Assembly (NCBI GenBank): GCA_013361525.1
Contig: JABFXY010000034.1
Location: forward strand, 19,800 to 83,799
Direction: 5' to 3'
DNA length: 64,000 nucleotides
From: Polyangiaceae bacterium
Lineage (GTDB): Bacteria > Myxococcota_A > Polyangia > Polyangiales > Polyangiaceae
The notes below the pieces were generated by a model. It did not search any database. It had not been told where the DNA came from and saw only the letters and a program-made list of their open reading frames with translations. Each line of letters opens with the position of its first letter. Position 1 is the first letter of the stretch. Made by a program: the position numbers and the translations under genes. Below, in pieces: positions 40,713 to 49,734 of the stretch.

Positions 40713-41582
40713 TCATTCCTCGGTGAAGCTCGGTTGCTCGGGGGCGGCAGGATCGGCGCCCGGCGGCGGACCGCCGGCGGCCGCCTTCCCGTGCGCCGGT
40801 GGATGCGCGACCTCGCTCGCGGTCCATTCGACCGTCGCGGCGAGCGGAAGATGATCCGATGCAACCGCGCCGAGCGAGGTTCGATCGGTACGCAGGTCGA
40901 CCACGCGCAGCGGAGAGCTCACGAAGATGTGGTCCAGCGCCAAGATCGGCCACCACGCCGGATAGGTCGGTGCGCGCGCGCCGGAGGCTCGCCGGCTGTC
41001 GGACAGAACGTGCCCGAGCGCGCGCATGAACGGCGCGCCGGGGCGCGCGTTGAGGTCGCCGAGCAGGACGAGCGGCGCGTCGTCGCTCGCGAGGACCTCG
41101 TGGGCGCGATCGATCAACGCGCGGCCCTGCGCTTCGCGCTCGAACCCACGCACGCCGAGATGCGTGTTCCACACGGTGATCTCTCCGCGCGGGGTCTCGA
41201 CGCGAACCTCCATCAGGCTGCGAGGCTCGCACCGGCGCCCCGAATGCTCCGGCAAGGGGTGCGTGCACGACTCGACGATCGGAAAGCGCGACAGCACCGC
41301 ATTGCCGTACGCGCCATTGACGTCGCACTCCCATGCCGGGCCGAATACCGCCTGATACCCGAGGCGGCGTGCAATCAACGTCAGCTGATCGATCGCGCCG
41401 GAACGCGGCCGATGCACGTCGATCTCTTGAATGCCGATGACGTCGCAATCGAGCGACGCAATCACGTCGGCGACGCGCTCGGGCTTGAGCCCGCCGCGCC
41501 CGACGCAGCCGTGCACGTTGTAGGTCGCAACCTTCAGGCTCGTCGCCGGTCCACTCTTCGGAGGAGCAGGCGCGAGCGTCAT
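40713..41582 (-). CDS. endonuclease/exonuclease/phosphatase (EEP) domain protein
   Basis: A 289-residue EEP-fold enzyme: KVATYNVHGCVG (Asn at strand 1), QEIDVH with the metal-binding Glu, WNTHLGVRG (His/Asn), GDLNARPG (Asp/Asn pair) and ASDHLPL (Asp-His) close the active site. Family members cut phosphodiesters of DNA, RNA or lipids. The first four bases overlap the stop of the upstream PLD-type gene (41582-41579, ATGA). Coupling with a phospholipase/cardiolipin-synthase-like gene suggests a lipid-related role, but a DNA role cannot be excluded. Confidence 0.92.
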   Translation of the reverse strand: MTLAPAPPKSGPATSLKVATYNVHGCVGRGGLKPERVADVIASLDCDVIGIQEIDVHRPRSGAIDQLTLIARRLGYQAVFGPAWECDVNGAYGNAVLSRFPIVESCTHPLPEHSGRRCEPRSLMEVRVETPRGEITVWNTHLGVRGFEREAQGRALIDRAHEVLASDDAPLVLLGDLNARPGAPFMRALGHVLSDSRRASGARAPTYPAWWPILALDHIFVSSPLRVVDLRTDRTSLGAVASDHLPLAATVEWTASEVAHPPAHGKAAAGGPPPGADPAAPEQPSFTEE

Positions 41583-43072
41583 TGTCCGACCACCGCAATC
41601 ACGATGACCAAAGTCACCGTCATGGCCGCCGCGGCGCACATCATCGCGAGCCGCCCGGCCATCTCCTTGCGTTTCATGTAACCACCGAGGAAGTCGACGA
41701 GGCGCGAGGCGTCGAGCGGTCGCTCCGGGTCGGCGATCGTCCTCAACCACGCAATCTGCTCGTCCGAGGGGATGGGGTCGGCGAGCAAACGAACGCCGCG
41801 CGGTCCGGCGCCGTGCTGGTCGACCAGACGAATGATGGACCCGTGTGCGCCGAGCTGGCGCTCGACGGCTTGCTCCGTCGTGCCGAGGTGCTCGGCCAAC
41901 AATCGATTGCGCAACGTCGCGACGGCGTGCGCATGCGAGCCGTCGGGCCCCGCGTAGAGAGACACGTCGCATTCGGAGTCGATCCTCATCGACCGCTGCG
42001 TGAGGTTCGCGGACCCGACACGCGCGATTGCATCGTCGATGACCATGACCTTCGAATGGATATAAACGGATGCGTCACCGACCACGGGATACACGGCTCG
42101 AAAGCGCTCCTTCGCATATTTCGCGGCAGCGACCTGCAACAGCAACCGGCCTCGCAACACACCCATCGTGCGCTCCTCGAGCCACCCCGAGCATGCGCGC
42201 GGAGAGACGACGACGACCTCCGGCCCGTCCGGCTCTTCGAGTCGCCGCACGAGCAACTGGGCGATCGCCTCGCACGATAGATATTGGTTTTCGATGTAGA
42301 TCCACTTCCGAGCCGAAAGGATGGCTTCTTCGTAGCTCCTCTGCACGTCGCAGATCGCCGAGTAGCCTTCCCATTCCGGCTGCGTGCAGACGATTGACAG
42401 CGCAGCATCGTGCGCGTCCGGCCGAGCTGACGGAGGCCAGGGCTCGACGGGCGTTCGTTCACAAGGCAGGAGCACCTCGCCTGTCGCGCGTCTCCAGCGA
42501 TCTCGAAATACCTCCGCGAGCACGGTCGCTGCCGGCCCCGACAAGGCGATCTGCACGTCGTGGAATGGGGGGTAGCACATTCCGATCGGATCGACCCTGC
42601 GCGGATCGTCGGGGGTATGAAGCGGCGTGTCCCAGCGTTTCACCGCGACGTCGAACCCGCCGGAGAACGCGACTGCGTCGTCCACGACCACGAGCTTCTG
42701 ATGATGCGAAGCCCCTTGTGGGTGGACACCGTCGGCGAAGAAATGGACGCGCTCGTGCGTCCGCCAGCCGAGGTGCAATGCGGGGAACGGCAATCGCTCG
42801 AGGGTGAACAGCGCGGCGAAGTCCCACCCGAGGAGATAGACGTGAAGGTTCGGCCGTCGCCTCGCGAGGCGGTCGATGAACCGACGAAAGCTCACGCGCT
42901 TGCCGCGATGGAATGGATCGGGAAGGCGCGTGCGCGCGTCGATGTCCCAACCGGCGATGTAAATCGATTGCCGACCTCGGGCCAGCGCTTCGGCGAGGGC
43001 GCGGAAGTAGGCCTCGCCATCGATCAGATAGGCGGCGCGATGGGCGCGCACCAACGTCGCAGGACACTGCAT
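41579..43072 (-). CDS. phospholipase D/cardiolipin synthase-like protein
   Basis: A 497-residue phosphatidyltransferase/phosphodiesterase with two HKD motifs: HHQKLVVVDDAVAF (about residue 125) and HSKVMVIDDAIARVGSANL (about 340). Acidic-phospholipid exchange to form cardiolipin-like lipids is the usual activity. The N-terminal part lacks an anchor; a hydrophobic C-terminal segment (AGRLAMMCAAAAMTVTLVIVIAVV) may tether it to the membrane. The EEP gene starts inside its stop codon (ATGA). It starts the minus-strand block. Confidence 0.93.
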   Translation of the reverse strand: MQCPATLVRAHRAAYLIDGEAYFRALAEALARGRQSIYIAGWDIDARTRLPDPFHRGKRVSFRRFIDRLARRRPNLHVYLLGWDFAALFTLERLPFPALHLGWRTHERVHFFADGVHPQGASHHQKLVVVDDAVAFSGGFDVAVKRWDTPLHTPDDPRRVDPIGMCYPPFHDVQIALSGPAATVLAEVFRDRWRRATGEVLLPCERTPVEPWPPSARPDAHDAALSIVCTQPEWEGYSAICDVQRSYEEAILSARKWIYIENQYLSCEAIAQLLVRRLEEPDGPEVVVVSPRACSGWLEERTMGVLRGRLLLQVAAAKYAKERFRAVYPVVGDASVYIHSKVMVIDDAIARVGSANLTQRSMRIDSECDVSLYAGPDGSHAHAVATLRNRLLAEHLGTTEQAVERQLGAHGSIIRLVDQHGAGPRGVRLLADPIPSDEQIAWLRTIADPERPLDASRLVDFLGGYMKRKEMAGRLAMMCAAAAMTVTLVIVIAVVGQ

Positions 43073-43351
43073 GGGCTCCTTGGGGCTCCTCGGGGACCCA
43101 TTGCGGACTCACCGGGTCCACGAGACCAAAGAGCACCAGCCGTGCCGCACACCACATTCGGACGCCGAATGGGCAGGAACGCGGCGGCAGAACGAATGCT
43201 GTGTGAAGTCGGGGGTCGCACACGAGGCACATCGCCCCAAACCCGACTGAAATCTTCTCGTGAAACCGGTGGGGATTGCGGCCTCGGTCTTGCGAAGGCG
43301 GTTTAGCGCCTGCGGACCACCCGCGGGCTTCAGCCGAACACGAGGTCATCC

Positions 43352-44518
43352 GTGGGACGCCGCCTCCTTCCATGGTTCGAGCACGAGGGGTCTCGGTGGC
43401 TCACGCGCGTGGCGGAGATCGGTCGGCGATGCGCCGCAATCGCCGTGGGCTGTGCCTTCCTCGCCGCCGGGCTCGGATTCGAGGGCACCGAGCCGACGGA
43501 GCGCCGCGTTCCCGCGTCTTGTGCGTACGAACAGCCGCTGTCGGTGGTCCTCATCGCGATCGACGGTGTGCGGTGGCAGGACGTCTTCATCGGGACGGAC
43601 CCGCGGCTCGCCGAGAGCCCCCCAGCGAACACCGACGAGTCCGGCGAGCAGCTGACGCCGAACATCCACGCGCTCGCGCGCCGTGGGGTCGCGCTCGGCG
43701 CGCCGGACGTCGGTGAGCCCTTCTCGGCGAGCGGGCCGAACTTCGTCTCGCTACCCGGATACGCGGAGCTGTTGCAAGGCCGCCCGGCGGATTGCCAGGA
43801 GAACGATTGCGAGAGCGCTCCGACGTTCACGCTCCTCGACGCGTTTTCCAACCAATACGATCCCGAGCGCGCCGTCGCGTTCTCGTCGTGGACGAACATC
43901 GAGCGGGTCGCGGGCTCGAAGCAATGCAATGCGATCGTGTCCGCCGGAAGGACGGGCGGCGCCACCCGACAGACGCTCTTCGGCCTCCCGGAGATAGGAC
44001 CGCTCGTCGATCATGCCGCGGCGGCGCCCACGACGGTGCTCGGGGGTGACTACCGCGCCGACAGCCTGACGATCGACATCGCCCTCCGATACCTCGATCT
44101 GCAAAAGCCGAGGTTCATGTTCGTATCGTTGGGGGATACCGACGAGCACGCGCACCACCGTCGTTATGGCGCCTACCTGGATGCGCTGCGACGCGCCGAC
44201 GACTTCGTCGGCGAGGTGATGCGCATCGCGGACGACTGGCGCGACGACGGAATGGATACCCTGGTCATCGTCACGACGGATCACGGACGTGCCGACGACT
44301 TCGAGCATCACGGACGCGACTACCCCGAGTCGGCCCGCGGCTGGCTCGTCGCAGCCGGAGGCCCGGTCCCTGCGCGCGGTTTCGTCGCGTCACCGACGCG
44401 GCGTTACCTGCGGGACATCGCCCCGACGATCGCCGCGCTGGCGGGATTACCGCTCGACATCGGACCATCGTCGGGGACCATCCTCACCGAGCTGGCCCCC
44501 GCGTGCGCTGAGCCTTGA
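43352..44518 (+). CDS. alkaline-phosphatase-superfamily hydrolase, exported
   Basis: A 388-residue protein with an N-terminal hydrophobic stretch (GRRCAAIAVGCAFLAAGLGF) and the alkaline phosphatase/sulfatase/phosphodiesterase fold: metal Asp in IDGVRW, probable nucleophile Ser in FVSLPGYAELLQGR (where others have Thr or Ser), GDTDEHAHH and TTDHGR metal sites. The Ser-Leu-Pro-Gly-Tyr order matches phosphodiesterase/phosphoglycerol-transfer-like members. Location probably periplasmic. It converges with the GYG lipoprotein gene (3 bp). Confidence 0.86.
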   Translation: MGRRLLPWFEHEGSRWLTRVAEIGRRCAAIAVGCAFLAAGLGFEGTEPTERRVPASCAYEQPLSVVLIAIDGVRWQDVFIGTDPRLAESPPANTDESGEQLTPNIHALARRGVALGAPDVGEPFSASGPNFVSLPGYAELLQGRPADCQENDCESAPTFTLLDAFSNQYDPERAVAFSSWTNIERVAGSKQCNAIVSAGRTGGATRQTLFGLPEIGPLVDHAAAAPTTVLGGDYRADSLTIDIALRYLDLQKPRFMFVSLGDTDEHAHHRRYGAYLDALRRADDFVGEVMRIADDWRDDGMDTLVIVTTDHGRADDFEHHGRDYPESARGWLVAAGGPVPARGFVASPTRRYLRDIAPTIAALAGLPLDIGPSSGTILTELAPACAEP

Positions 44519-44521
44519 GCC

Positions 44522-45367
44522 CTACTTCCCGCAGGTGAACTTCGCGCGCTGCGACCCGTCGGGCCAGGTTTTGCTCGACACACCGACCGCCAGCGTGCCG
44601 TCACACTTCGGCGCGCAGCCGCAGGCTTGCGCCCCCTGCGCGCCGGGCGTCGCGGGGCCCGTCTCGCACTTCCATTGCGTGGGCGCTTTGCATTGCTTGT
44701 AGTTGTCGCAAAGCGCGTTTTCGCCCTTCTTGCACCAATCTTTGCGCAAGGTCTTCGACCAAGCCTGAAGCGGCGCGGAGCTCGTCTTCACTTCTTCGCA
44801 TGCCTCGGTCCTACCGACCTCGCACGCCATCAAGAGCTCCATCGTCGGGTGATCGGCTTCGGTCACCGCCGTCGACTTGAATGCACCACAGCCGAGCAAC
44901 TTCGCCTTCAATTCGCAACCACGCTTGTACGTGTCTCGAATGGTGTTCGGCGGCTGGGGTGATTGGACGAGCTTCTCGAGCGCGGCGACGCAATCGGCCT
45001 TCTTGCCGTCCGTCCCCATGCACTTCTCGTATTCCGGCGGCTTCCCACCCGCGGCGGGAGCAGGTGCCGTCGCTGCCGGAGCGACCGTAGCGGTCGCTTG
45101 CGGAGGTGCAGCGGTCGGCCCCGGCGCGACGTAGCCGGGCGGATATTGAGCCGGCGGCGCACCATAACCAGGTTGGCCGTACCCTTGACCATAACCAGGT
45201 TGGCCATAGCCGGGGCCACCATAACCATAAGGTTGCCCATAACCCTGCGGGCCATAACCCTGACCATAACCAGCGCCATAAGGTGCCATCGGGCGGCGCG
45301 GCGGCGGCTTGTCGTTGCAAGCCAGCAGAAGGATGCAACCGAGGATGCTGATGCCCGTGAGTCTCAT
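44522..45367 (-). CDS. lipoprotein with Gly-Tyr-Gly repeats and Cys-rich domain
   Basis: A 281-residue lipoprotein: signal peptide MRLTGISILGCILLLAC with lipobox; residues about 25-70 are a GYGQ/GYG-rich low-complexity segment; a Pro/Ala/Thr linker; then a Cys-rich domain with about fourteen Cys (CMGTDGKKADCVAALEK, RGCELKAKLLGCGAF, ...CGCAPKC). The Cys domain looks like a helical repeat held by disulfides. Start at 45367 gives the signal. Divergent from the kinase gene. Function unknown. Confidence 0.81.
   Translation of the reverse strand: MRLTGISILGCILLLACNDKPPPRRPMAPYGAGYGQGYGPQGYGQPYGYGGPGYGQPGYGQGYGQPGYGAPPAQYPPGYVAPGPTAAPPQATATVAPAATAPAPAAGGKPPEYEKCMGTDGKKADCVAALEKLVQSPQPPNTIRDTYKRGCELKAKLLGCGAFKSTAVTEADHPTMELLMACEVGRTEACEEVKTSSAPLQAWSKTLRKDWCKKGENALCDNYKQCKAPTQWKCETGPATPGAQGAQACGCAPKCDGTLAVGVSSKTWPDGSQRAKFTCGK
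45161..45287 (-). repeat. imperfect tandem GYG repeats within a lipoprotein gene
   Basis: On the plus strand CCATAACC and related octamers recur about ten times, encoding Gly-Tyr-Gly-Gln/Pro on the minus strand with codons GGT and TAT. Those are rare here: the genome otherwise prefers GGC and TAC. The segment is visibly less GC-rich than its gene. Confidence 0.8.
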
Positions 45368-45557
45368 GTGGCAGAACTTTACAGGCACGTGTGGGTGCGT
45401 AGCCAGCGATCGCATCGCTCGCACGTTTCTCGGAGTTTTATGGAGATCGCACTGCTGTCGGTGCCCCTCACGGGCGGAGGATGTACCCGCACGTCCCACC
45501 GAAGTGCGGCACGTTGCCTCGGAACCTCGCGCGGGTGGTACCGTGAAGGGTGTCGCG

Positions 45558-47198
45558 ATGGATGTCAGGTCGAACCCACCAAGAGCAGACCGCGCCGTGA
45601 AAGCGGCGTGGGATGTAAACGACGACGACGAGGGCAGCCCCTCGTGGGTGTCTGGTGAGCGGAGAGTGACGACCGAATCGCCCTTAGAGATCGGGCAAGT
45701 GATTGCCGATCGCTATCGCCTCGACGCATTGGTCGGCGAAGGGGGGATGAGCCGCGTCTTCGCAGCGCACGATCTCGTCGAAAAGCGAACCGTCGCGCTG
45801 AAGATGGTCTCGTTCGATCGCGGGGACAAAGCGCAGCTCGAGGGACGATTTCGGCGTGAGATCGAGGTCGCCCTACAGTTGACCGGGCCGAGCTTCGTAC
45901 CGGTGTACGACCACGGCGTGAACGCAGATTGCGCCTACCTCGCGATGGAGCTCCTCGAAGGGGAGAGCCTGCAATCACGCCTGTCGCGCGTCGGACGCCT
46001 GGAGGCCGGCGCGCTGCTCGATCTGGTGCGCGGCATCGGTGCCGGGCTGGGTGCGGCGCACGAGCTCTGCATCGTGCATCGCGATCTGAAACCCAGCAAT
46101 ATCTTCCTCGCTCGCACCGGCGACACCGAAGTGGTTCGAATCCTCGACTTCGGTATCGCAAAAGACATGTGGACGGCGTCGAAGCTCACGCACGCAGGTG
46201 CACTGCTCGGCTCCCCGCACTACGTCAGCCCCGAGCAGGCGAAAGCAACGGAGGTCGACCACCGATCCGACCTGTGGTCGCTCGGCGTGATCCTCTATCG
46301 CGCGATCACCGGTGCGAAGCCGTTCGAGGGGAACCTGTCGCGCCTCGTCGTTCGCATCGTCACGGAGAAACACACGCCGCCGACGAAGCTGGTCGCAGGA
46401 TTGATCCCGGCGTGGGACGCATTCTTCGATCGCGCACTCGCAAAGAAGCCGGAAGATCGCTTTCCGAACATCGCAGCGATGGTCACTGCGGCCGAGACGG
46501 TGGTCGCTAGCCAGCGCGCACGCGCCGAAGCCCAGAACGCGCGCACGACACGCCGCCAGCTGAGGAGCCGGCCGAGCCGACCCGATCCCGCGGAGACGAA
46601 TGGGGTCGAGGCCGAGCCGCTGAGCGAACGCACGCAGATGGCCGCGGCGAGCTACGAGAGCTACGTCGCGATGGCCTCGGACGATCGAATCAGCCATCAC
46701 CCGACGGTCGAGGTTGCGTCGCCGTTGCTCGCGAGGGCCGACATGAGCGCGATGGGGACCCCGGTGCCTCGCCAACCGACGCCCGCACCGCCCCCTCCGG
46801 TCGCCCTGCCCGAGCCGCTCGACGTGCGTGCGACAGCCGGTCTGCGCCGCGTGATGATGCCATTGCCGCGCGCGTCACATACGCCGGGCAGCAAGATGAC
46901 GGACTCGGAGATCCTCGCGCTGCCGTCGGTCTTGGGCCCCGAGGCGGAGACACCGGAAGTCTCCCAACCCGCCCTCGTTGCAGCGACGGCGCGGCCGCAT
47001 CGACTGCCGTTGCCGACGATTCCGCAGGAGCCGATCGCTCCGCTCGAGATGCCGGCTCCCGTCGAGAAACCCGAAGCCGCCGCCCCGTCCAAGCCGGGGA
47101 GCGACAATCCGTTCACGCAGCGGCGCTCGATCGTGATCGCGGCGATCGTCGCCGGGATCATCCTCGGGCTCGTCATCCTGCTCGCCATCAACCGCTGA
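45558..47198 (+). CDS. Hanks-type Ser/Thr protein kinase, membrane-anchored
   Basis: A 546-residue kinase. The catalytic domain (about residues 53-320) has GEGGMSRVF, VALKMV (Lys), EIEVALQLTG (Glu), catalytic loop VHRDLKPSNIF, LDFGIAK and SPEQ, so it should be active. A long disordered, Pro-rich juxtamembrane region (about 320-515) leads to a single C-terminal helix (IVIAAIVAGIILGLVILLAI) with a very short external tail, so the kinase is cytosolic and no extracellular sensor is seen. ATG at 45558 is preferred over upstream Met codons. Upstream of a TetR gene and of a related pseudokinase. Confidence 0.94.
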   Translation: MDVRSNPPRADRAVKAAWDVNDDDEGSPSWVSGERRVTTESPLEIGQVIADRYRLDALVGEGGMSRVFAAHDLVEKRTVALKMVSFDRGDKAQLEGRFRREIEVALQLTGPSFVPVYDHGVNADCAYLAMELLEGESLQSRLSRVGRLEAGALLDLVRGIGAGLGAAHELCIVHRDLKPSNIFLARTGDTEVVRILDFGIAKDMWTASKLTHAGALLGSPHYVSPEQAKATEVDHRSDLWSLGVILYRAITGAKPFEGNLSRLVVRIVTEKHTPPTKLVAGLIPAWDAFFDRALAKKPEDRFPNIAAMVTAAETVVASQRARAEAQNARTTRRQLRSRPSRPDPAETNGVEAEPLSERTQMAAASYESYVAMASDDRISHHPTVEVASPLLARADMSAMGTPVPRQPTPAPPPPVALPEPLDVRATAGLRRVMMPLPRASHTPGSKMTDSEILALPSVLGPEAETPEVSQPALVAATARPHRLPLPTIPQEPIAPLEMPAPVEKPEAAAPSKPGSDNPFTQRRSIVIAAIVAGIILGLVILLAINR

Positions 47199-47267
47199 CA
47201 CCCGGCGCAGAGCACCCCAAAACGTCGTTGAGGCGAGCCGAGGCCGCTTGGGTATGCTTCGGAGTCG

Positions 47268-47984
47268 ATGAAGCGGCCGCATCGCGAGGACCCGGGCGCC
47301 GATCCCGACGACTTCAGCCTCGAGCGTCTGTTGCCTCGCTTGCTCAAGCGACAACCGGTCCAGGCGCGATCGCGCGCGCTCGTCGGCGCGATCCTCACGG
47401 CGTTCGATCAGATGCTCCGGCAGAGCTCCGACGAGCGACAGATCACCCTCGAGACGCTGGTCGAGCGCGCGGGCGTGGGCATCGGGTCCTTCTACGAATA
47501 CTTCTCGAACAAGGACGCCCTCATCGGAGCGCTCGTCGAGAAGGCGACGCGAGACAACTTCGACGACCTGCTGCGCAACGCGGATGCGGCGCCGGATCGC
47601 TCTTTCGAGACGGTGGTGAGGGGCGTCGGCGTATCCGTCGCCGAAACCTATTTGCGACATCCGGCTCGAACCAGGACGCTCATCGCCGGCATTGGAAAGC
47701 TCGGCCTCCTCGGGCTCGTCGTGCGCGAGCGAGATCGATTCGCCGATCGAATCGCCGTCGTCGCGCATCGCTATCTGCCGCACGAAACGATGCCTTCGCT
47801 GGAGACGACGATGAGGTTCGTCGCGGACGCCTGTATGGGCGTCGTTTCCGGCAAGCTGTATCGGCGCACGCCGGGCGACGACCGCACATTCGAATCGATC
47901 GACGTCGAAGAAGCGGGGGTCGAGCTGTTCGAGCTCGCGATGGCGATCATCCGCGCTCGCCACGATTTGTCGGCAGCTCGGTAA
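47268..47984 (+). CDS. TetR-family regulator
   Basis: A 238-residue regulator. The HTH is at about residues 38-80 (ILTAFDQMLRQ...ITLETLVERAGVGIGSFYEYFSNKDALIGALVE). The first 35 residues, rich in acidic and basic side chains, are longer than usual for the family. The C-terminal helical domain binds an unknown ligand. It lies 69 bp downstream of the kinase gene and upstream of the pseudokinase gene; a -10-like TATGCT is close to its start. Confidence 0.9.
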   Translation: MKRPHREDPGADPDDFSLERLLPRLLKRQPVQARSRALVGAILTAFDQMLRQSSDERQITLETLVERAGVGIGSFYEYFSNKDALIGALVEKATRDNFDDLLRNADAAPDRSFETVVRGVGVSVAETYLRHPARTRTLIAGIGKLGLLGLVVRERDRFADRIAVVAHRYLPHETMPSLETTMRFVADACMGVVSGKLYRRTPGDDRTFESIDVEEAGVELFELAMAIIRARHDLSAAR

Positions 47985-48141
47985 TGTCGTGTAACAATCG
48001 AATTAAGCACTAGTCGACAACCTGAGGTCGCCGTCATGAAGCTTCGTACGCGCTGCGCAAGCGCCTCAAGTGTGGGCGATCTGTGCGATCATTTCGGTCG
48101 CGTCGCCGTCGCCAAATGGTCTATCTAACGTCAAATCTCTT

Positions 48142-48157
48142 TGGCATGTCGGCTGCA
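48142..48157 (+). promoter_or_regulatory. sigma-54-type promoter upstream of the pseudokinase gene
   Basis: TGGCATGTCGGCTGCA matches the -24/-12 consensus TGGCACG-N4-TTGCW: GG at 48143-48144 and GC at 48155-48156 with the needed 10 bp between. Transcription would start near 48168, leaving the GGGGAGGA ribosome-binding site inside a short leader before ATG 48189. Confidence 0.5.
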
Positions 48158-48188
48158 CTGGCAGCGCTCGTCACGGGGAGGAAACGAT

Positions 48189-49667
48189 ATGCGGGGGCCG
48201 AAGCCACTGCTGCAAAAGACGAGCGCTGCGATCGCACGATCGGGACGGAGCCCTCAACGAATGGCATCGGATCCTGGATCCGGGCTTCGGCTCACCCGGT
48301 TCGCCACCGACTCGATGCTCCGGAAAGGGGCCGTCTTTGCTGGCAGATTTCGTCTGGATGAATACCTCGGCCGAGGTGCGCTCGGCTCGGTTTGGGGCGC
48401 CACCGACCTTCAAGGGGTGAACGGTGGCGGCGCGACGCGTGTCGCGCTCAAAGTAATGACCACATGCGGCCCGGCAGACGCCATCACCGAGATTCGCTAC
48501 TGCGCCGAGGCGTCGTTCGCCGCGAAGCTGACGGGGCGAAACTTCGCGCGCATCATGGGCTATGGCGTCGCGTCCGAGACACCATACATGGCATTCGAGC
48601 TCCTCGACGGCGAGACGCTCGATCGTCACCTGCAGCGAGTGCGTCGCTTGTCCGCGCTGCAATGCCTCTGGCTCATGAAAGAAATGGCAGAGGCACTCGG
48701 CACGGCGCACGCGCAAGGCGTCGTACACGGCGGCCTCGACCCGAAGAGCCTCTTTCTGTCGGCACAACCCGGTAGCACCAAACCGCTATTGAAGGTGCTC
48801 GACTTCGGCATCTCGAGACGCACGCTCCTGGACCCGGCGACGACCGACGCGAGCCTGTTTCTCGGAGCGCACGATTACAGAAGTCCGGAAGAGACGCCCG
48901 GGGCCCCGCCAACGCCCGCCCACGATCTCTGGTCCGCGACCGTGCTCGTCTATCGATGCCTCACGGGTCGGGTCCCGTTCGAGCCCGCTGCGAAAAAGTC
49001 CGCGCTCGGTGCGGGCCGCGTAGCGGAGCCTCCGTCGTCGTTCTTGCCGGGTCTCGCCTCGGCCGTCGACGACTTCTTCCGCGTCGCGCTTGCCGACGAT
49101 CCGCGCCGGCGCTTTCAGTCCGCGAGCGACCTCGCGGCCGCATTCGAGGCGGCGGTCTCGGGTTCGATCTCCCCTCTTTATCGCGGACGCGAAGCGCAAA
49201 ACGACGGAGTCTCCTTCGATCCGGAGGTAGCGCGAGCGTCTTCGCCCGACGACGAGGCGCACGCGACCTCCCCGGTCCGCGCGCTCGAGCAGTTCGCCCG
49301 CCTCTCGCAGGGCGGCAGCCCGCTCTTCGAGCATCGCCTCGAGCAATTCGAGACGAGCAGCCCGCCGGATCTCCCGACGTTGTTATGGGGTGGGCCGGGA
49401 ACGTCGAGCGCATTGCCTCTTCGTCCACCCGCACCCACCGACGAGGCTCGAGGCCCGCTCCGCTCGACCGCGGACGCGCGACGGATCGTGTCTCCACGCA
49501 CGACGGGTCGCCGCCCACGCAGACCGATGCCGAGCCGAAACTTACGTGGCTCCAGGCTCGAGACCACGATTCCTCGCCACGTCCTCGTCGTCCTCGCCCT
49601 GATCGGATTCCTCCTCGCAGCGCTCGCGTTCGCGCTCTTCTTCGCGGCGCTCGGCCTGCGCCACTGA
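48189..49667 (+). CDS. predicted pseudokinase (Ser/Thr kinase homologue without catalytic Asp)
   Basis: A 492-residue kinase-fold protein, paralogous to the kinase at 45558. Gly-loop GRGALGSVW, the Lys of VALKVM, Glu in TEIRY and LDFGISRR are kept, but the catalytic loop reads VVHGGLDPKSLF where active kinases have VHRDLKPSN: HRD-Asp is Gly (48732-48734) and the metal-binding Asn is Ser. It should bind nucleotide without transferring phosphate. Disordered Pro/Ser region, then a C-terminal helix (HVLVVLALIGFLLAALAFALFF). Start ATG 48189 has GGGGAGGAAACGAT upstream. Confidence 0.9.
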   Translation: MRGPKPLLQKTSAAIARSGRSPQRMASDPGSGLRLTRFATDSMLRKGAVFAGRFRLDEYLGRGALGSVWGATDLQGVNGGGATRVALKVMTTCGPADAITEIRYCAEASFAAKLTGRNFARIMGYGVASETPYMAFELLDGETLDRHLQRVRRLSALQCLWLMKEMAEALGTAHAQGVVHGGLDPKSLFLSAQPGSTKPLLKVLDFGISRRTLLDPATTDASLFLGAHDYRSPEETPGAPPTPAHDLWSATVLVYRCLTGRVPFEPAAKKSALGAGRVAEPPSSFLPGLASAVDDFFRVALADDPRRRFQSASDLAAAFEAAVSGSISPLYRGREAQNDGVSFDPEVARASSPDDEAHATSPVRALEQFARLSQGGSPLFEHRLEQFETSSPPDLPTLLWGGPGTSSALPLRPPAPTDEARGPLRSTADARRIVSPRTTGRRPRRPMPSRNLRGSRLETTIPRHVLVVLALIGFLLAALAFALFFAALGLRH

Positions 49668-49734
49668 CCCTCACGATTCTCCAAGACCGGCAAAACCGCG
49701 GTCCGAGAGGCCATCTCGACGTATCATCGCGCCG

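Noticed and set aside
43073..43351. Short frames in the gap between the PLD and phosphatase-type genes
   Set aside because: Translations lack composition bias of real genes, signal peptides or ribosome-binding sites. The gap appears to hold only the two divergent promoters.
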